From Petunia secreta (taxonomy: Eukaryota > Streptophyta > Magnoliopsida > Solanales > Solanaceae): a stretch of DNA of 64,000 nucleotides. Under the pieces are notes generated by a model that saw only the letters and a program-made list of their open reading frames with translations, did not search any database and was not told the origin of the DNA. Of this stretch, positions 32,739 to 45,768 are shown in pieces. The position numbers and the translations under genes were made by a program. Every line of letters begins with the position of its first letter. Positions within the stretch are counted from its first letter, which is position 1. The stretch is taken from assembly GCA_029990175.1 (NCBI GenBank), contig JARKIP010000215.1, forward strand, positions 310,001 through 374,000, written 5' to 3'.

Positions 32739-35639
32739 TTAGTACTGACAACAAATCCAAGCTACACGATCGACACCGAAGGCGCATTTCTTGAAGTTGG
32801 CATACAACTTCTCTTCTCGAAGCTTTTCAAGTACTTGCCTTAGGTGTTCGACATGTTCATCCATGGTTCTGCTATAAACAAGTATGTCATCGAAATAAAC
32901 GACAACAAACTTATTTATGAACGGTTTGAGCACATGGTTCATCAGTCGCATGAATGTGCTCGGTGCGTTGGATAAGCCAAAAGGCATCACCAACCATTCA
33001 TAGAGACCGAATTTGGTCTTGAATGCGGTTTTCCACTCATCTCCGGGTTTCATTCGGATCTGGTGGTAACCGAACCTGAGGTCTATCTTCGAAAAGCATG
33101 AAGAACCACTTAACTCATCTAGCATGTCATCTAATCGAGGGATAGGATGACGATACTTTACCGTTATTTTGTTGACTGCTCGACAGTCAACACACATTCG
33201 CCATGTTCCATCCTTCTTCGGGACAAGGATAACTGGAACGGCGCAAGGACTCAAGCTCTCACGAACGAGGCCCTTGTTGAGCAATTCATCAACCTGCCGT
33301 TGGAGCTCTTTGGTGTCTTCGGGATTACACCGGTATGCAGGTTTGTTAGGGATTTGAGACCCTGGTACGAAGTCAATTTGGTGCTCGATTCCTCTCAACG
33401 GAGGTAATCCACCTGGCATTTCCTCGGGAAACATGTCCTCGAAGTCCTGCAAAACTTTACGAACAAACAAAGGCAAAGGGTTATCATTAGAAAAATCATC
33501 ATTAGAGTTTAGAAAGATACCCTTGTGCACGAGGCAAATCATCATCTGACCGTGGTCGTTGCCTCGTAAGATCTCACCGGGTTGCATGATTGCACAAATT
33601 CCTTTCACTTCGGTCGGTGAGTTTGTCTCTTCGGGCCCCAATTTTGCTCCTATCGGAAGCTTAGCTTTGGCCGCTTCTTTCAATTCTTTCATCCGTTTAT
33701 AGTCCTCGGTGACTTGTTTTGGAGACAAGGGTTTGAGTATAAAACTCTTCCCATCGAGCTTCACAGTGTAAGTGTTGGATCTGCCATTGTGAACAGCTTT
33801 TCGGTCATACTGCCATGGTCGACCCAATAGCAAATGACAAGCTTGCATCGGAACCACATCGAATATCATTTCATCTTGATACTCTCCGATTTTGAACTTG
33901 ATCCACACTTGTTTGACAACTCTCAATTCTCCACACTCATTCAGCCATTGTAACTTGTAAGGGTGGGGATGCTTCATCGTAGGTAATCCCATTTGTGAAA
34001 CCAAAGTTTGGCTCACTACATTGGCACAACTACCGGAATCAATGATCATCAAACACACCTTTCCCCTCACGCGACATCGGGCATGAAAGAGGTTTTCTCT
34101 TTGGTTGTCCTCTTCTTCAAGAGTCATGCAGCTCAAATTCCTTCGAACCACAAGAAACATTTCCGGATGATCAGCTTCGGCAGCCTCATGATCATCATCA
34201 ACTTCAGCTCGATCAGTTTCCTCGATAATTTCCTCCTCGGTGTCACTCGCTTGCTCATGGACGGTTCCATCTTCGAGCAAAAGCATAACCTTGCGAGTTG
34301 GACACTCTTTTGCCATGTGACCATAACCTTTGCATTTGTGACACTGAATATTTGAAGCACTAGGAGAGTTGAGTTGAACTTTACCTCCCACTTCTCTCGA
34401 CTGGTTAACGGTCACACCTCTGTCGAAGGGTTTCTTCGAATCTCGAACAGTGTTAGCACTTGTTTGGTTTGGACTTTTCCATTCTTTTCCTCGGTTCAAA
34501 GGAGTAGAAGTAGTAACTCCTCGATACCGGTTTGCCTTGTCGTCCTTCACCAATTTTTCAGCTTCGGTGGCAGCATCAAACACACCTTCCAACGTGTGGT
34601 ACACGTGGAGTCTCAACTGAGATGACACATGCCTAGCCAAGCCATTTTTGAATCTGATAATGGCTTGTTCTTCGTCTTCGACCATATCAAGATTCAATCG
34701 AACCTTTTCGAACTCATCGTGGTACTCTTGGACAGACTTGGACCCTTGCTTCAACTCATAGAGCTTTTGCATTTGAGTCTGCCTGTACTTGGCACTCAAA
34801 TACTTAGCATCCATTGCTCTTCTCAATTGCGGCCAAGTAGTGACTTCGGGATAGTCATTCCTTCGTCTATGCCTCTTGTCAGATTCCCACCATGTTGATG
34901 CATAGGCTTCGAACGAAGCAATGGCATGGGCAGCTTTTCTCTCATCGGTCATCTCATTGGTTTCAAAGATGCGCTCCATTTTAAGCTTCCATTCAAGATA
35001 CTCATCGGGATCACTAGTTCCTTTAAAGGGTGGAATAGTGATCTTGACACTGTTCAAGTTTGAGTCTCGAACAGCTCTAGCCTGTTCGGGAAACTCATCA
35101 TCTCGATCATCAGCCTCACGCTCAATATTTCTCCCAACATTTGCGCCTCGGCCTCGACCTCGGAAATTTCCACGTCCTCGGTGAGCTTGCCTTCGTTGAG
35201 CGAATGGCAGCTCACGCTCATATTCGTCCTCGAGAAATTCCTCTTCATCAATCTCTTCGGTTACAGCACCAAGGTCTCTTCGGGCCCTTGGAAGTGGTAA
35301 CCTCTCTCCTCGGGGAATGCCCAAGTTTTGATTTCCAGCTTGGGGATTGCCCAAGTTTTGTTGTGCTTGGGGATTGCCCAAGTTAAGCTCTCTTCGAATT
35401 GCTTCACTCGTCAACTGATGTTGTCGAAGAAGCTCAGCATACAAATCAGGTTTCATCGGAGTGGATTCGCTCGTTCCAGCGCCGGACCCATTCATGGCCA
35501 CGGACGCACTTCCCTGTTCGAGTTGAGTTACTCGAGCACTCACTCCTCTCACATCGGCACTGATGCCTTGTATCGCAGCCATGAGATCGGCTAACGACAA
35601 CTCGGGCTTCTCAATGCTTTTGCCATCGTTTCCAGCCAT
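32739..35639 (-). pseudogene. B gag-protease-RT, N-terminal part
   Basis: ATG 35639 (MAGNDGKSIEKPEL) was chosen over an upstream TTG. The 966 residues hold: a gag N-terminus with a repeated NLGNPQA peptide near residues 85-110; the gag domain (STWWESDKRHRRRNDYPEV, LKQGSKSVQEYHDEF); a CCHC knuckle near residue 430 (CHKCKGYGHMAKEC); protease DSG near residue 533; then RT with PVILVPKKDGTWRMC, KIDLRFGYHQIRM, VMPFGLSNAPSTFM and catalytic YFDD near residue 913. The frame ends early at 32739, where about 5 bases are missing relative to A near 32757, so RT is cut before its last motifs. The element probably cannot make full Pol on its own. Confidence 0.85.
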
Positions 35640-36813
35640 GGTACCTGCACAAGTCAAAGATCAAACAAATGTTAGGGTTAGAAATCACCTCACAGACTCC
35701 CTCACCTTTGATGGGTGGCACTCGGGTCCACTCAATTTATGGGTTCGGTTTTTGATCACTCAAGGACTTGTTAACAGTGGCTCGTCCAATTGATCGGTCC
35801 TCTAAGATCCTTCAAGTTCGACAATAATCACTGTCTCTTCGGGAAGAGTGAAGTGATGTTCGACTCGATGAAACGGACGCTTTTAACTGAGCTCGGGGAG
35901 TCAAAAGAATTTCTACGAAAGTTTGGACTTCGGTCACCCCTTTGCACGAATTCCTATCAGCTTAAAAGAGTTAGTACGACCTCGAGTAGGACAATTACTC
36001 AAAAGATCCACCAACTAGAATTTGACACGAAAAAAAGTGAAAACCTAGGAGAATCTACCCTTTGATTCCCTTTTGGAATCTTTTTCGATCACACCCACTC
36101 CTGTCCGTACAAGAGTAGTCCCTCCTTGGTACGGATAGGGTTTTACCTTATCCACTTTCCTTTTTCAGCCGACAATTTTCACCTGGGGGTTTTGATATTA
36201 AAATTTTAACCCCTTTCTTCTTCAATGGAACAGTGACCTTGCTCCGGCGTACGGACACAACAACTTTGGTTCACTGACCACGAAATTCAACAGATCTGGG
36301 TCGCTTTTCAACTCCGGTCTCAACAACGGAGGAAATCAATCTCCACAGTTCATTCGCGTCGTACACTGTTACGATGGTAACAATTTTCCAGTGTACGGAC
36401 AACGATTCAAACCATTAAACTTTGATTTTTAAGCAACAAAACAAACCCAAATCACTCAAGAACCACCAATCTTCACCGGTTTCTTCCAAACACAGTGGGG
36501 TTCGAGTTTTCAGTCGCCATTAAAGCTCAAAACAGTCCAAAATTCACCAAGAAACCCTAGTCACAAAATCAGTACGTCGGGTACTCGTTGGATTCAGAAT
36601 TCGATGGTGAACAAGAATTCAATGGTTGTTTTCCCAAACAACCAACAATCAAACACAATTTTTGAATTTTTTTCCTTTAACACTTTTTTTTTTTTTTGTA
36701 AAAATAACAACACCAACAGTAACAAAAACCAAGAACACGAAAAAGGAAAACAAAGGCACAATCGCACGAAAATAATGAACAGGATTGAGGTTGTAAGAAC
36801 AAACTCAAACCGT
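35640..36813 (-). other. B untranslated leader
   Basis: About 1.2 kb between the primer site and gag on the minus strand, colinear with the A leader. TGTGCAG just before the gag ATG could be a splice acceptor. No gene. Confidence 0.5.
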
Positions 36814-36825
36814 GCTCTGATACCA
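36814..36825 (-). other. B primer binding site (tRNA-iMet)
   Basis: On the minus strand TGGTATCAGAGC lies three bases after the LTR end (36829). Confidence 0.85.
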
Positions 36826-36828
36826 AGA

Positions 36829-37576
36829 TGGTGCAATGCAAACCCGAAGGAATTGCTAAGCACAAACGCGGAAGAAAGCAAGAAAGATAAAAGATAGAAG
36901 CAAGACAAAACTCGCTTCTTTCGAAAGAACAGTGAGGAACCTGTCTCAAAGCTCGACCGAAAGGGATACAAGAATCACCTAAACTATGCAACAATCCTCA
37001 AGAGAACATGCCTCTTGCAAACTGAATGATCAAAGAGGAATGTTCAATCGGATTAACCGAAAGCCACAAGTCCTTAAAGCCCTCACAGGGTTTTGCTCAC
37101 GACGGAGACAAGAAGAAATGTGCTCGGCACTTTCATTCAATTCATCAATATTCAAAAACTAGCTATCTACAAATGAAAGGAAACAAGGTTTATATAAGAA
37201 ATACTAAGGGTAAACTAGTAAAAGGTCACAGGCGACCAATGGAAATAAGCCACGCAGGGCTGAATTAAATTGTGTTCGGCAGACTTTGACTTCGGTAAGC
37301 CTTGGCTTCGGTTCTCGACTGTCTGCTCGAACACACTTGTTGCCTTCGGACGCTCAATTGTCTTCGAGCTCATTGTCCTCGGTCACTTTGCCTTCGGGCT
37401 CAAATCTGAAGATAATGCCTTCGATTCTTGAGCTCGGCCACTCAGCTTCGGAGCAATTGTTTTCCTTCGGCCAGGCTATGTGAACGTGCACATCGTGCAG
37501 CAGCTTGGCTTGGCTTCTTGTCATCGGTCTCCTTGGTGGATCGATCACTTGATCAGCACGTGATCGGGCTGCATCA
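36829..37576 (-). repeat. B 5' LTR
   Basis: 748 bp, same ends as 30082-30829, with about four differing positions. Minus-strand TATA box at about 37188-37197. Confidence 0.9.
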
Positions 37577-38890
37577 TATAGGCAATCACTAAGCTGAACA
37601 CAACTTGGGGAATCCCTAAGCGGAACAACAAACTTGGGCAATCCCTAAGCTGATCATCAAAACTTGGGCATTCCCCGAGGTGAAAGAATACCACTTCCAA
37701 GGGCCTGAAGATAAGTCGTGGTCGTTGATGAAAGGGTTGATGATAGAGAATTTCCTGAGGTCGAAGTTGAGTATGAACCACCATTCATTCAACGAAGGCA
37801 GGTTCAACGAGGTCGTGGAAATTTTTTAGGTTGAGACCGAGGCGCAAATGGTCGATATTTTGAGCGTGAGGCTGATGACTATTATGATGAGTATCTGGAG
37901 CCGATCCGAGGTGCTCGAGATTCAAACTTGAACAGTGTCAAGATTACTATTCCACCCGTCAGAGGAACTAGTGATCCGGACCAATATCTTGATTGGAAGA
38001 TTCGACTCGAATGAATCTTCGAAACAAATAAGACGACCGAAGAGAGAAAAGCTGCACATGCTATTGCTTCGTTTGAGGCATATGCATCAATAAGGTGGGA
38101 AGCTGACAAAAGGTTGAGGCAAAGAAATGCTTATCCCGAGGTCACCACATGGTTGTAGTTGAAAAGAGCAATGGATGCTAAGTATGTGAATGCCAAATAT
38201 CGGCAAGAACAACTTTAAAAGCTCTTCGAGTTGAAACAAGGGTCCAAATCAGCTGAAGAATACTATGATGAGTTTGAAAGAATTCGATTGGCTCTTGATA
38301 TGGAAGAAGATGATGAGCAAGCCATCATTCGATTCAAAAATGGCTTGGATCGAGATGTGTCATCTCAATTGAGGCTGCATGTGTATCAAACTTTGGAAGA
38401 TGTGTTTCATGTAGCCATCGAAGCTGAGAAATGGGTGAAGGATGACAAAGCAAGCTGGTACCGAGGAGTCACTACTTCAACTTCTCTGAACTGAGGTAAA
38501 GAATAAAAGAGTCCGAATCCAGCAAGTGCCAACACTGGCCGAGATCCGAAGAAATCCTTCGAAAAGGTAGTGATCATTAACCAACTTAGAGAAGTGGGAG
38601 GTAAAGTTCAACTCAATACTCCTAGTGCTTCGAATATTCAGTGTCATAAATGCAAGGGTTATGGTCACATGGAAAAAGAGTGTCCAACTCGCAAAGTTAT
38701 GCTTTTGCTCGAAGATGGAAAAAGAGTGTCCAACTCAAGGAGACTGATCGAGCTGAAAATGATGATGGCCGTGAAGCTGCCGAAGCTGATCATTTGGAAA
38801 TGTTTCTTGTGGTTCGAAGAAATTTGAGCTACATGACTCGAAGAAGAGGACAGTCAAAAGAGAAAATATCTTCCATGCAAGGTGTCGAGT
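37577..38890 (+). pseudogene. A gag, remaining part
   Basis: After B the plus-strand gag resumes with LGNP-type repeats (37600-37670), then the gag domain (38041-38494, with LKQGSKSAEEYYDEFERI) and a CCHC knuckle at about 38640-38685 (CHKCKGYGHMEKEC). Several frameshifts and stops are present, for example a TAG near 38155 and a TGA near 38492. A partial duplication of a GATGGAAAAAGAGTGTCCAA stretch near 38665-38735 disrupts the frame after the knuckle. Confidence 0.75.
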
Positions 38891-41800
38891 GAGGGGGAAA
38901 GTTTGTTCGATGATCATTGATTCGGGTAGTTGTGAAAATATGGTGAGCCAGACCTTGGTTTCACAATTGGGACTGCCCACCTCAAAACATCCTCATCCTT
39001 ACCGTTTGCAATGGTTGAATGAATGTGGAGAGTTGAAGGTTGTCAAACAAGTATGGATCAAGTTCAAAGTGGGGGAATATCAAGATGAGATGATGTTCGA
39101 TGTATGCAAGCTTGTCATTTGTAATTGGGTCGACCATGGCAGTATGATCGGTCGGTTATTCATAAAGGACGATCCAACACTTACACTGCTAAGCTCGGAG
39201 GAGAGAGCTTCATACTTAAACCATTGTCTTCGAAACAAGTCAGCGAGGACTATAAAAGAATGAAGGAATTGAAAAAAGCGGCCAAAGCCAAGTCGCCGAG
39301 TGGGACGAAAATTGTGGCCGAAGACAAACAATCACCGCCCGAGGTAAGAAATATCTGTGCAATCATGCAACCGGGGGAGTATCTACGAGGCATCGACAAC
39401 GGTCAACTGATGATTTGCCTCGTGCACATGGGTATCTTTCTAAACTCTAGTGACGATATTTTTAATGATAACCCTTTGTCTAGTACTGTACAAAGTGTTT
39501 GCAAGACTTCGGAGACATGTTACCCGAAGAAATACCAGGTAGATTTCCTCCATTGAGAGGAATCAAGCACAAAATTGACTTTATTTTGGGGTCTCAAATC
39601 CTCAACAAGCCTGTATACCGATGTAATCCCGCAGACACCAAAGAGCTCCAAAGGCAGGTTGATGAATTGTTGAACAAGGGCCTTGTTCGAGAGAGCTTGA
39701 GTTCTTGTGTCGTTCCTGTTATCCTTGTCCATAAGAAAGAAGGAACATGGCGAATGTGCGTTGATTGCTGAGCAGTCAACAAAATTACGGTAAAGTATCG
39801 TCGTCTTATCCCTCGATTAGATGACATGCTAGATGAGTTAAGTGGTTCTTCATGCTTTTCGAAGATAGACCTCATGTTCGGTTACCACCAAATCCGAATG
39901 AAACCTGGAGATGTGTAGAAAACTGCATTCAAGACCAAATTCGATCTATATGAATGGCTAGTAATGCCTTTTGGCCTCTCTAATGCACGAGCACATTCAT
40001 GTGACTGATGAACCATGTGCTCAAACCTTTCATAAATAAGTTTGTTGTCGTTTACTTCGATGATATACTTGTTTATAGTAAATCTGTGGAGGAACATCTC
40101 GAACACCTAAGGCTAGTGCTTGGTAAACTTAGAGAAGAGAAGTTATATGCTAACTTCAAGAAGTGTGCCTTTTGTGTCGAGTGTGTAGTCTTTCTAGGAT
40201 TTATTATGAGTGCTAATGGTGTTGAAGGCGATGAGTTAAAATTTGAGGCTATCAAAGATTGGCCGACTCCCACCTTGATATCTCAAGTTCGTAGCTTCCA
40301 TGGATTAGCTAGCTTCTACCAAAGGTTTGTTCGTGACTTTAGCACCGTGGCAACTCCTTTAACCGAGCTGGTAAAGAAAGACCATCCATTTGTGTAGGGA
40401 GAGTCCCAAGAGAGGGCATGCATTCCAAGAGTTGAAATGGAGGATTTGCTCTGCCCCATTGTTGCAACTCCCTGACTTCGGCAAAACATTCGAGGTCGAA
40501 AGTGATGCGTCCAGAGTTGGGATCGGAGGAGTGCTTATGCAAGAATCGAAGCTGATCGCGTACTTCAGCGAAAAGCTTAAGGGTGCAACCTTGAATTACT
40601 CTACGTATGACAAGGAGTTGTATGCCCTCGTTCGAGCATTCGCCCATTGGCAGCATTATTTCTGGCTGAGAGAGTTTGTGATTAAAAGTAATCATGAGTC
40701 TTTGAAACATCTCCGAGGCGAGGAGAAATTAAATTGAAGACATGCCAAGTGGGTGGAATTCATTGAGAGCTTTCCCTATGTAATTCATTACAAAAAGGGT
40801 AAAGATAATGTTGTGGCCGATACGCTATCGAGAAAATTTTCCTTAGCGACCACTCTCGCCTCGAGGCTCTTGGGATTCAAAAGCATCAAATCGAAGTATG
40901 AAGATGATCCCAAGCTAAAATGCGTTTGTGACGCAATTTTGAGTGGCGTTAAGAAATATCAGTGGCATGATGGCTACCTCTTTAAGAATGGGAGGGATTC
41001 TGTACCTGTGTCATCGTGGAGAGAGCTTTTGGTTCAAGAAACTCACTTCGGAGGCTTGATGGGACAGTTCGATGTCGATAAAACTCTTGGCATTTTGACC
41101 GAGCAGTTCCATTGGCCAAAAATGCGAAGAGATGTGGAAAAGCTTTGCAATGCTTGTATAGATTGCAAGAAAGCTTAATCGAGGTCCAACCCTCATGGAT
41201 TGTATACTCCGTTATCTGCTCCTAATCGACCGTGGGTTGATATATCCATGGATTTTGTTATAGGGTTACCGAGGTCGGGGGGTGGACATGATAGCATCTT
41301 TGTCGTAGTTGACCTTTTTAAAAAATGGCTCACTTTATTCCTTGCAAGAAATGTGATGATGCACAACATGTAGCTACTTTGTTTATTTCTAATGTGTTGA
41401 AATTGCATGGTGTGCCTCGTACTATTGTGAGTGATCGAGACTCGAAATTCTTGAGTCATTTTTGGAAATGTCTATGGGGTACCCTCGGCACCAAATTGCT
41501 ATTTTCGAAGTCTCACCATCCTCAAACTGATGGACAGACCGAGGTAGTCAATCGAACCTTGGGAGCTCTACTTTGAGCTATGACTAAAGGTAAGGTCGGA
41601 AACTGGGCCGATAGTTTGCCCGTGATAGAATTCGCTTACAATCGAACAGTGCATCATATCATTGGAATGACTCCGTTCGAATGTGTGTATGGTTTTAACC
41701 CTTTAATTCCACTTCACTTAACCCCATTGCCTCAAGATTCTGTTGTTGATTATGAAGGTACTCGCCGAGCCACTGCTTTGATCGAGTTGCATGCCAAGGT

Positions 41801-42239
41801 AAAGAAGAACCTCGAGGTAGCTTATGCCAAAGTGGCAACGAAGAAAAACAAGGGGCGCAAGAAATTGGAGTTAAAGAAGGGTGATTTGGTGTGGGTTTAC
41901 TTCCGAAAGGAACGTTTTCCGAACTAAAGTAAAGGAAAGTTGGCTCCTCGAAGGGATGGTCCGTTTCAAGTGCTGAGCAAAATCAACAACAATGCTTTTG
42001 TGATCGACCTTTCAGGTGAGTATAATGTGTCGAACACCTTTAATGTTGCTAACTTAACTCCTTGTGTTGTAGGCCAAGCATCGGAGACTGAAGAGGGATC
42101 GATTTCGAGGAGGAAATCTTCTCAAGAAGGGGAGGGTGATGTAGCCCGAACACGTGCTGACCAAGTATTCAATCCATCGAGCCTGATGACACGAAGCCAA
42201 GAAAAGTTGTTGCACGATGTTCACATTCAATTGGCGTGA
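38885..42239 (+). pseudogene. A pol: protease, RT, RNase H, integrase, decayed
   Basis: Protease: MIIDSGSCENMVSQTLV near 38910, followed by a deletion. RT: from 39499 (VDELLNKGLVRESLSSC) to YFDDILVYS near 40055. RNase H: ESDASRVGIGGVL near 40500. Integrase: zinc site near 41040-41165, then DRDSKF and QTDGQTEVVNRT near 41430-41560. The tail LAPRRDGPFQVL and SISRRKSSQEGEGDVA runs into the 3' LTR to 42239. At least eight stops or frameshifts separate the pieces (for example TGA 39768, TAG near 39918, TAG near 40396, TGA 40735, TAA 41176, TGA 41574, TAA 41925). It serves as the intact reference for locating B's lesions. Confidence 0.8.
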
Positions 42240-42900
42240 TCGGGAGAAATCAACCGTTCCGAAGTTGATTGGCCGAGCTTAAGATTCTAAGGCTTAATCT
42301 ACAAGCTTGAGTCCGAAGAAGGGAGCGACAAAACACCCAACCGAACACTCAACATCGACGCTGAAGAGTAAAGAAAACAAACAACCGAAGGGAGAGCGTC
42401 CAAGTTCAAGAGTTTGAGCTCAAGTGTTCGACTATAGGAGTGTCCGAACACTCAGCTTATTCAGCCCTGCGTGGCTTACTCCTATTTGTCGTCTGTAACT
42501 GATTTACTATTTTGCCCTTAGTATTGTCTATATAAACCTCATTTCATTTCATTTCATTTGTAAGACACCCAACTTTTATATGAATATTGAATTTAGCTGA
42601 ATGCTAGTTGTGTCTCCATTGAGAGCCGACCCCTTCGTGGGAATTTAAAGAACTTGTATCATTCGGTGTTACCGTTTGAACACTTTCTTCTTGGTCATTC
42701 AATTTGCAAGAAGCAAGAGTTCTTCTTGAGGACTGTTGCATAGTATAGGTGCATCTCCTTATTTCTCCGTAGTTTGAATCGAGAGCAGTTCCTCGGATTC
42801 ATTCCAACGAAGCAAGAAATTTGTGTTGCTTTTATCTTTATTTTTCCGCTGTTTTGACTTCGGTTGGTAAGCTTTATCTTCACCGACTTAGCTTGCACGA
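42137..42900 (+). repeat. A 3' LTR
   Basis: Starts TGATGTAGCCCGAACACG after the tract AAGAAGGGGAGGG and ends GCTTGCACGA. TATA box (CTATATAAACC) near 42528. Slightly longer than the 5' LTR because of small indels around 42340-42380. Confidence 0.82.
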
Positions 42901-42905
42901 CATAT

Positions 42906-44107
42906 GGCATAACAGTCTAAAATCAAGAAATATAACCAGAAAATACATAACAAGATTATGACGTAGTAAGTACGCCCTGTCGACAGCTATTCATGTAAAG
43001 AACGCGTGAATAGATTATCCAAAAGGACAAAGTCGTCAAAGAAGCGGATAAATCACCTACCTTAAGTCCTGAGTCAAAACAACTACTGAAACGACTTCTT
43101 TTATAGTGTGATGTCCCTCAGAATAATTGCTTTGTGAGCCAAAGAAATATATTCACACTTACAAGTACTCGAAGAAAGAGTATTTAACCTTTAGACGGTG
43201 AAAGAAAGAAAATTACCAAAATACCCCAGTGCTAGGTTTAGTCGAAAATCCATAGACTATACATTTTCGGACTCCTCATAATTCTGCGTGTCTAATGGTA
43301 TTAAAGATAGTGTTAATTAAGTGTATTATTTACACAAAGAAATTATGAACAAAACTTTACCTTCTACTTTGGTTTCAAGTTTCTTGAAGTTTTAAAGCAT
43401 CTCTTTTGCCTCAATGATTAACACTGCCAAGCAATAGATTAAAAAAAAAATCCTTTAATCTGATTTGCTGAAGATTTGCCAAAGACTTACGTTTTCTCTT
43501 GCAAAAATCATACCAACAATGCTTTTGATTTCAAACCACAGCTTCCTTTCCACCATCACATTGCTAATTTGTCATATGTATGCCAATATCTTTTATTTTT
43601 TTCTTTTGCCTCAATAATCAATATAGACTGTTTAATTAAAGTCTTGTAGACCACAAGTCTAATTATAATGTCGGTCACTAATTTCTATAACCACCATTTC
43701 TATATTTACACACTTAACCGATACAAAAGCTTAATACGATAGAAAATGCACCAACAACAGCTAGTGCAAAATTTTGGGTCCAAACAGGATCCTACAAAGC
43801 TCAAAAGTTTTTCACACAAGTCATACAACACTTTTGTGACATATTCGCAAAGACAGAACTCAAATCGGATCTCTGGAACTCAAGATAGAGGTCCTATGAA
43901 AAGAGGTCAAATTCTTAACTTTTGGAATTTTAGAAAAATTATCCGAACGACAACCAAAACAGAAACCTTTTCAGAATACCTACCAAACGAGGTTCGAATC
44001 AGCTCAAATTTTACAGACCGGTCCTAACGGACCTCACAAAGCTTTTAAGTCTTTCGGAACACTAATCAGAGTCCTAATTCTCGAAATATCTAGCTAAGGC
44101 CGTTTCA
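42906..44107 (-). repeat. X 3' LTR, proximal part
   Basis: Continuation of X's LTR after A. On the minus strand it starts TGAAACGG at 44107, directly after the tract AGTAGAGGAGAA. Non-coding; one 93-codon ORF at 43746 is unsupported. Confidence 0.55.
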
Positions 44108-44490
44108 TTCTCCTCTACTTAGAGTCTCGTTCATCCTCAAATGATCAAAATTCTAGAACAGGTTCCACATAACTAATGGGAATTCCTACGCCAAATTCTG
44201 ACAACCATTCACCAAAAAAAGTTATACCATCACAGAACCAGAAACACAAGCACTAGTAAGAACTTTTAAGTTCTAGAAATCAAGATCATACATTAGTCAC
44301 CAAAGAGATGCAAATATTTCTCACGCATGCTGCACTAAGGCTCCCAAGTGTCCTCCTTGTAAAGACGCTTGTGCCATTGCATTCAAACCATCGAAATTTG
44401 CTTCGAACAAAGCCTGCGAACATCTCGGGTAACTATAGTAACTAGGAATTCCTCGTAGGCTAGATGCACATCCAGCTGAGTAAGATTTAA
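44108..44490 (-). other. X polypurine tract and 3' untranslated region
   Basis: On the minus strand GAGGATGAACGAGACTC then AAGTAGAGGAGAA (about 44108-44145) resembles the GAGGACGAAC..AAGTGGGGGAGA ends of Tekay-like elements. The rest, up to the integrase stop, is non-coding. Confidence 0.5.
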
Positions 44491-44491
44491 C

Positions 44492-45720
44492 TCAATCTCT
44501 TCGAAAGGATCCCGGATACACTTCCGAAACATCAATACACGAAAACACCGAATGGACTGTCATAAAAGCTGGAAAATTGAGCCGATAGGCCACCTTACCA
44601 ATGCACTTCTCGATATGGAAAGGGCAAATGAATATGGGATTGAGCTTCCCTCTCACCCCAAATCTCTTTACACCTTGCATCGACGACACTTTAAGAAATA
44701 CCATGTCACCGACCTCGAAGTCTAACCCTCGGCTCCTCTGGTTCGAGTATGAAATCTGTCTATTTTGAGCGCTCCGCAGATAATCCTGAATAACACGAAC
44801 AATATCAAGAGTCTGACGAACTATCTCTGAAATCATCACTCAACATCTCGAGACTCGAACCAACCTATCAGAGAACAACATCTACAGCCATATAAAGATT
44901 CAAATGGAGCTATATGAATGGAGGATTGATAACTATCATTACAAGAAAACTCTCGCTAAGGACAAATGATCATTCGAGTGGCCTCCGAAGTCCAATACAC
45001 AAGGTCTCAACATATCATTCAGAACCTGAATAACCCGCTTGGAAGTACCACCAGAATAAGGATGGAATGCCGTGCTAAGCTACACCGGGGTCTCTAACTC
45101 CCTCTAAAAAGACTGCCAGAATTGGGAAAGTAAACTGGATATGATAGACATTGGAGTGCCATGCAGCCTAACCACCTAATCCATGAAAATGCGAGGCAAC
45201 CTCTGAGTTGAATCAGTAGTCTATATAGGAATGAAGTGAGTTGATTTAGCAGTCTGTCCACAATAACCCAGATCTGAATCATAGCGCAGCAAGTTCATTG
45301 GCAGACCAACTACCAAATACATCGTGATCTACTCCCACTTCCACTCGGGAATAGGTAATGTTTGAGCTAACTCTACCGGTCTCTGATGCACAAACTTAGC
45401 ATATTGACAGTTCAAGCAAAGAGACCAATGACCAAACACATCCATCTCATCCCCTTCCATCAATATAGCTCTCAGAGATTCCGATACATCTTAGTAATGC
45501 TAGGATGAATAGAATAACACGAGCTATGAGCCTCGCGGAGCACTGACTGCCTCAAATCTCCGATATTAGGGACACAAAGTCAGCCGTTAAATCGAAAAAC
45601 ACCATCTAATTCAAGCTCGAAGGAGGGAACTCCTCCACTTAGGACACGACCATACAACTCCTGCAAATGAGGATCCTCGAACTGTCTTCCCTTAATCTGG
45701 CTGACTAAGGAAGACTGAGT
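44492..45720 (-). pseudogene. X integrase, decayed
   Basis: The C-terminal part, 44839-44492, is open: SAQNRQISYSNQRSRGLDFE, then GDMVFLKVSSMQGVKRFGVR, typical of chromoviral integrase. Upstream, 45282-45094 and flanks hold fragments of the core domain and zinc site with many stops. No chromodomain is visible. Confidence 0.65.
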
Positions 45721-45768
45721 TGCAATACATGCCAAGACTCGACTAGAGTTTGGGTGCAAAATCTCACA

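Larger units (their letters stand above)
30082..37576 (-). mobile_element. B: young minus-strand CRM-like Ty3/gypsy chromovirus, nearly intact
   Basis: 7495 bp with 748-bp LTRs differing at about four positions, a perfect TATAG duplication, a tRNA-iMet primer site (36814-36825) and a polypurine tract next to the left LTR. Gag, CCHC knuckle, protease, RT, RNase H and integrase are in the usual order. The integrase frame continues into the 3' LTR, a CRM-clade trait. Three short lesions break pol. B lies in the gag of its relative A, in opposite orientation. Confidence 0.9.
11809..42900 (+). mobile_element. A: decayed plus-strand CRM-like Ty3/gypsy element hosting C and B
   Basis: The 5' LTR is 11809-12548, the tRNA-iMet primer site 12552-12563, and the 3' LTR 42137-42900. 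The flanks CACAT (11804-11808) and CATAT (42901-42905) are a 5-bp target duplication with one transition. Without C, B and their duplications A is about 7.5 kb, the same size as B. Gag and pol are recognisable throughout but carry many stops and frameshifts. C is inserted at 13940 and B at 30082, both in gag. Confidence 0.85.

Noticed and set aside
30607..42239. Endogenous plant pararetrovirus
   Set aside because: RT is followed by RNase H and a DDE integrase, with LTRs and target duplications; no movement or coat protein motif is seen. This is Ty3/gypsy.
43746..44027. 93-codon ORF as a host gene
   Set aside because: It lies in the LTR of X, with no domain or codon signal.
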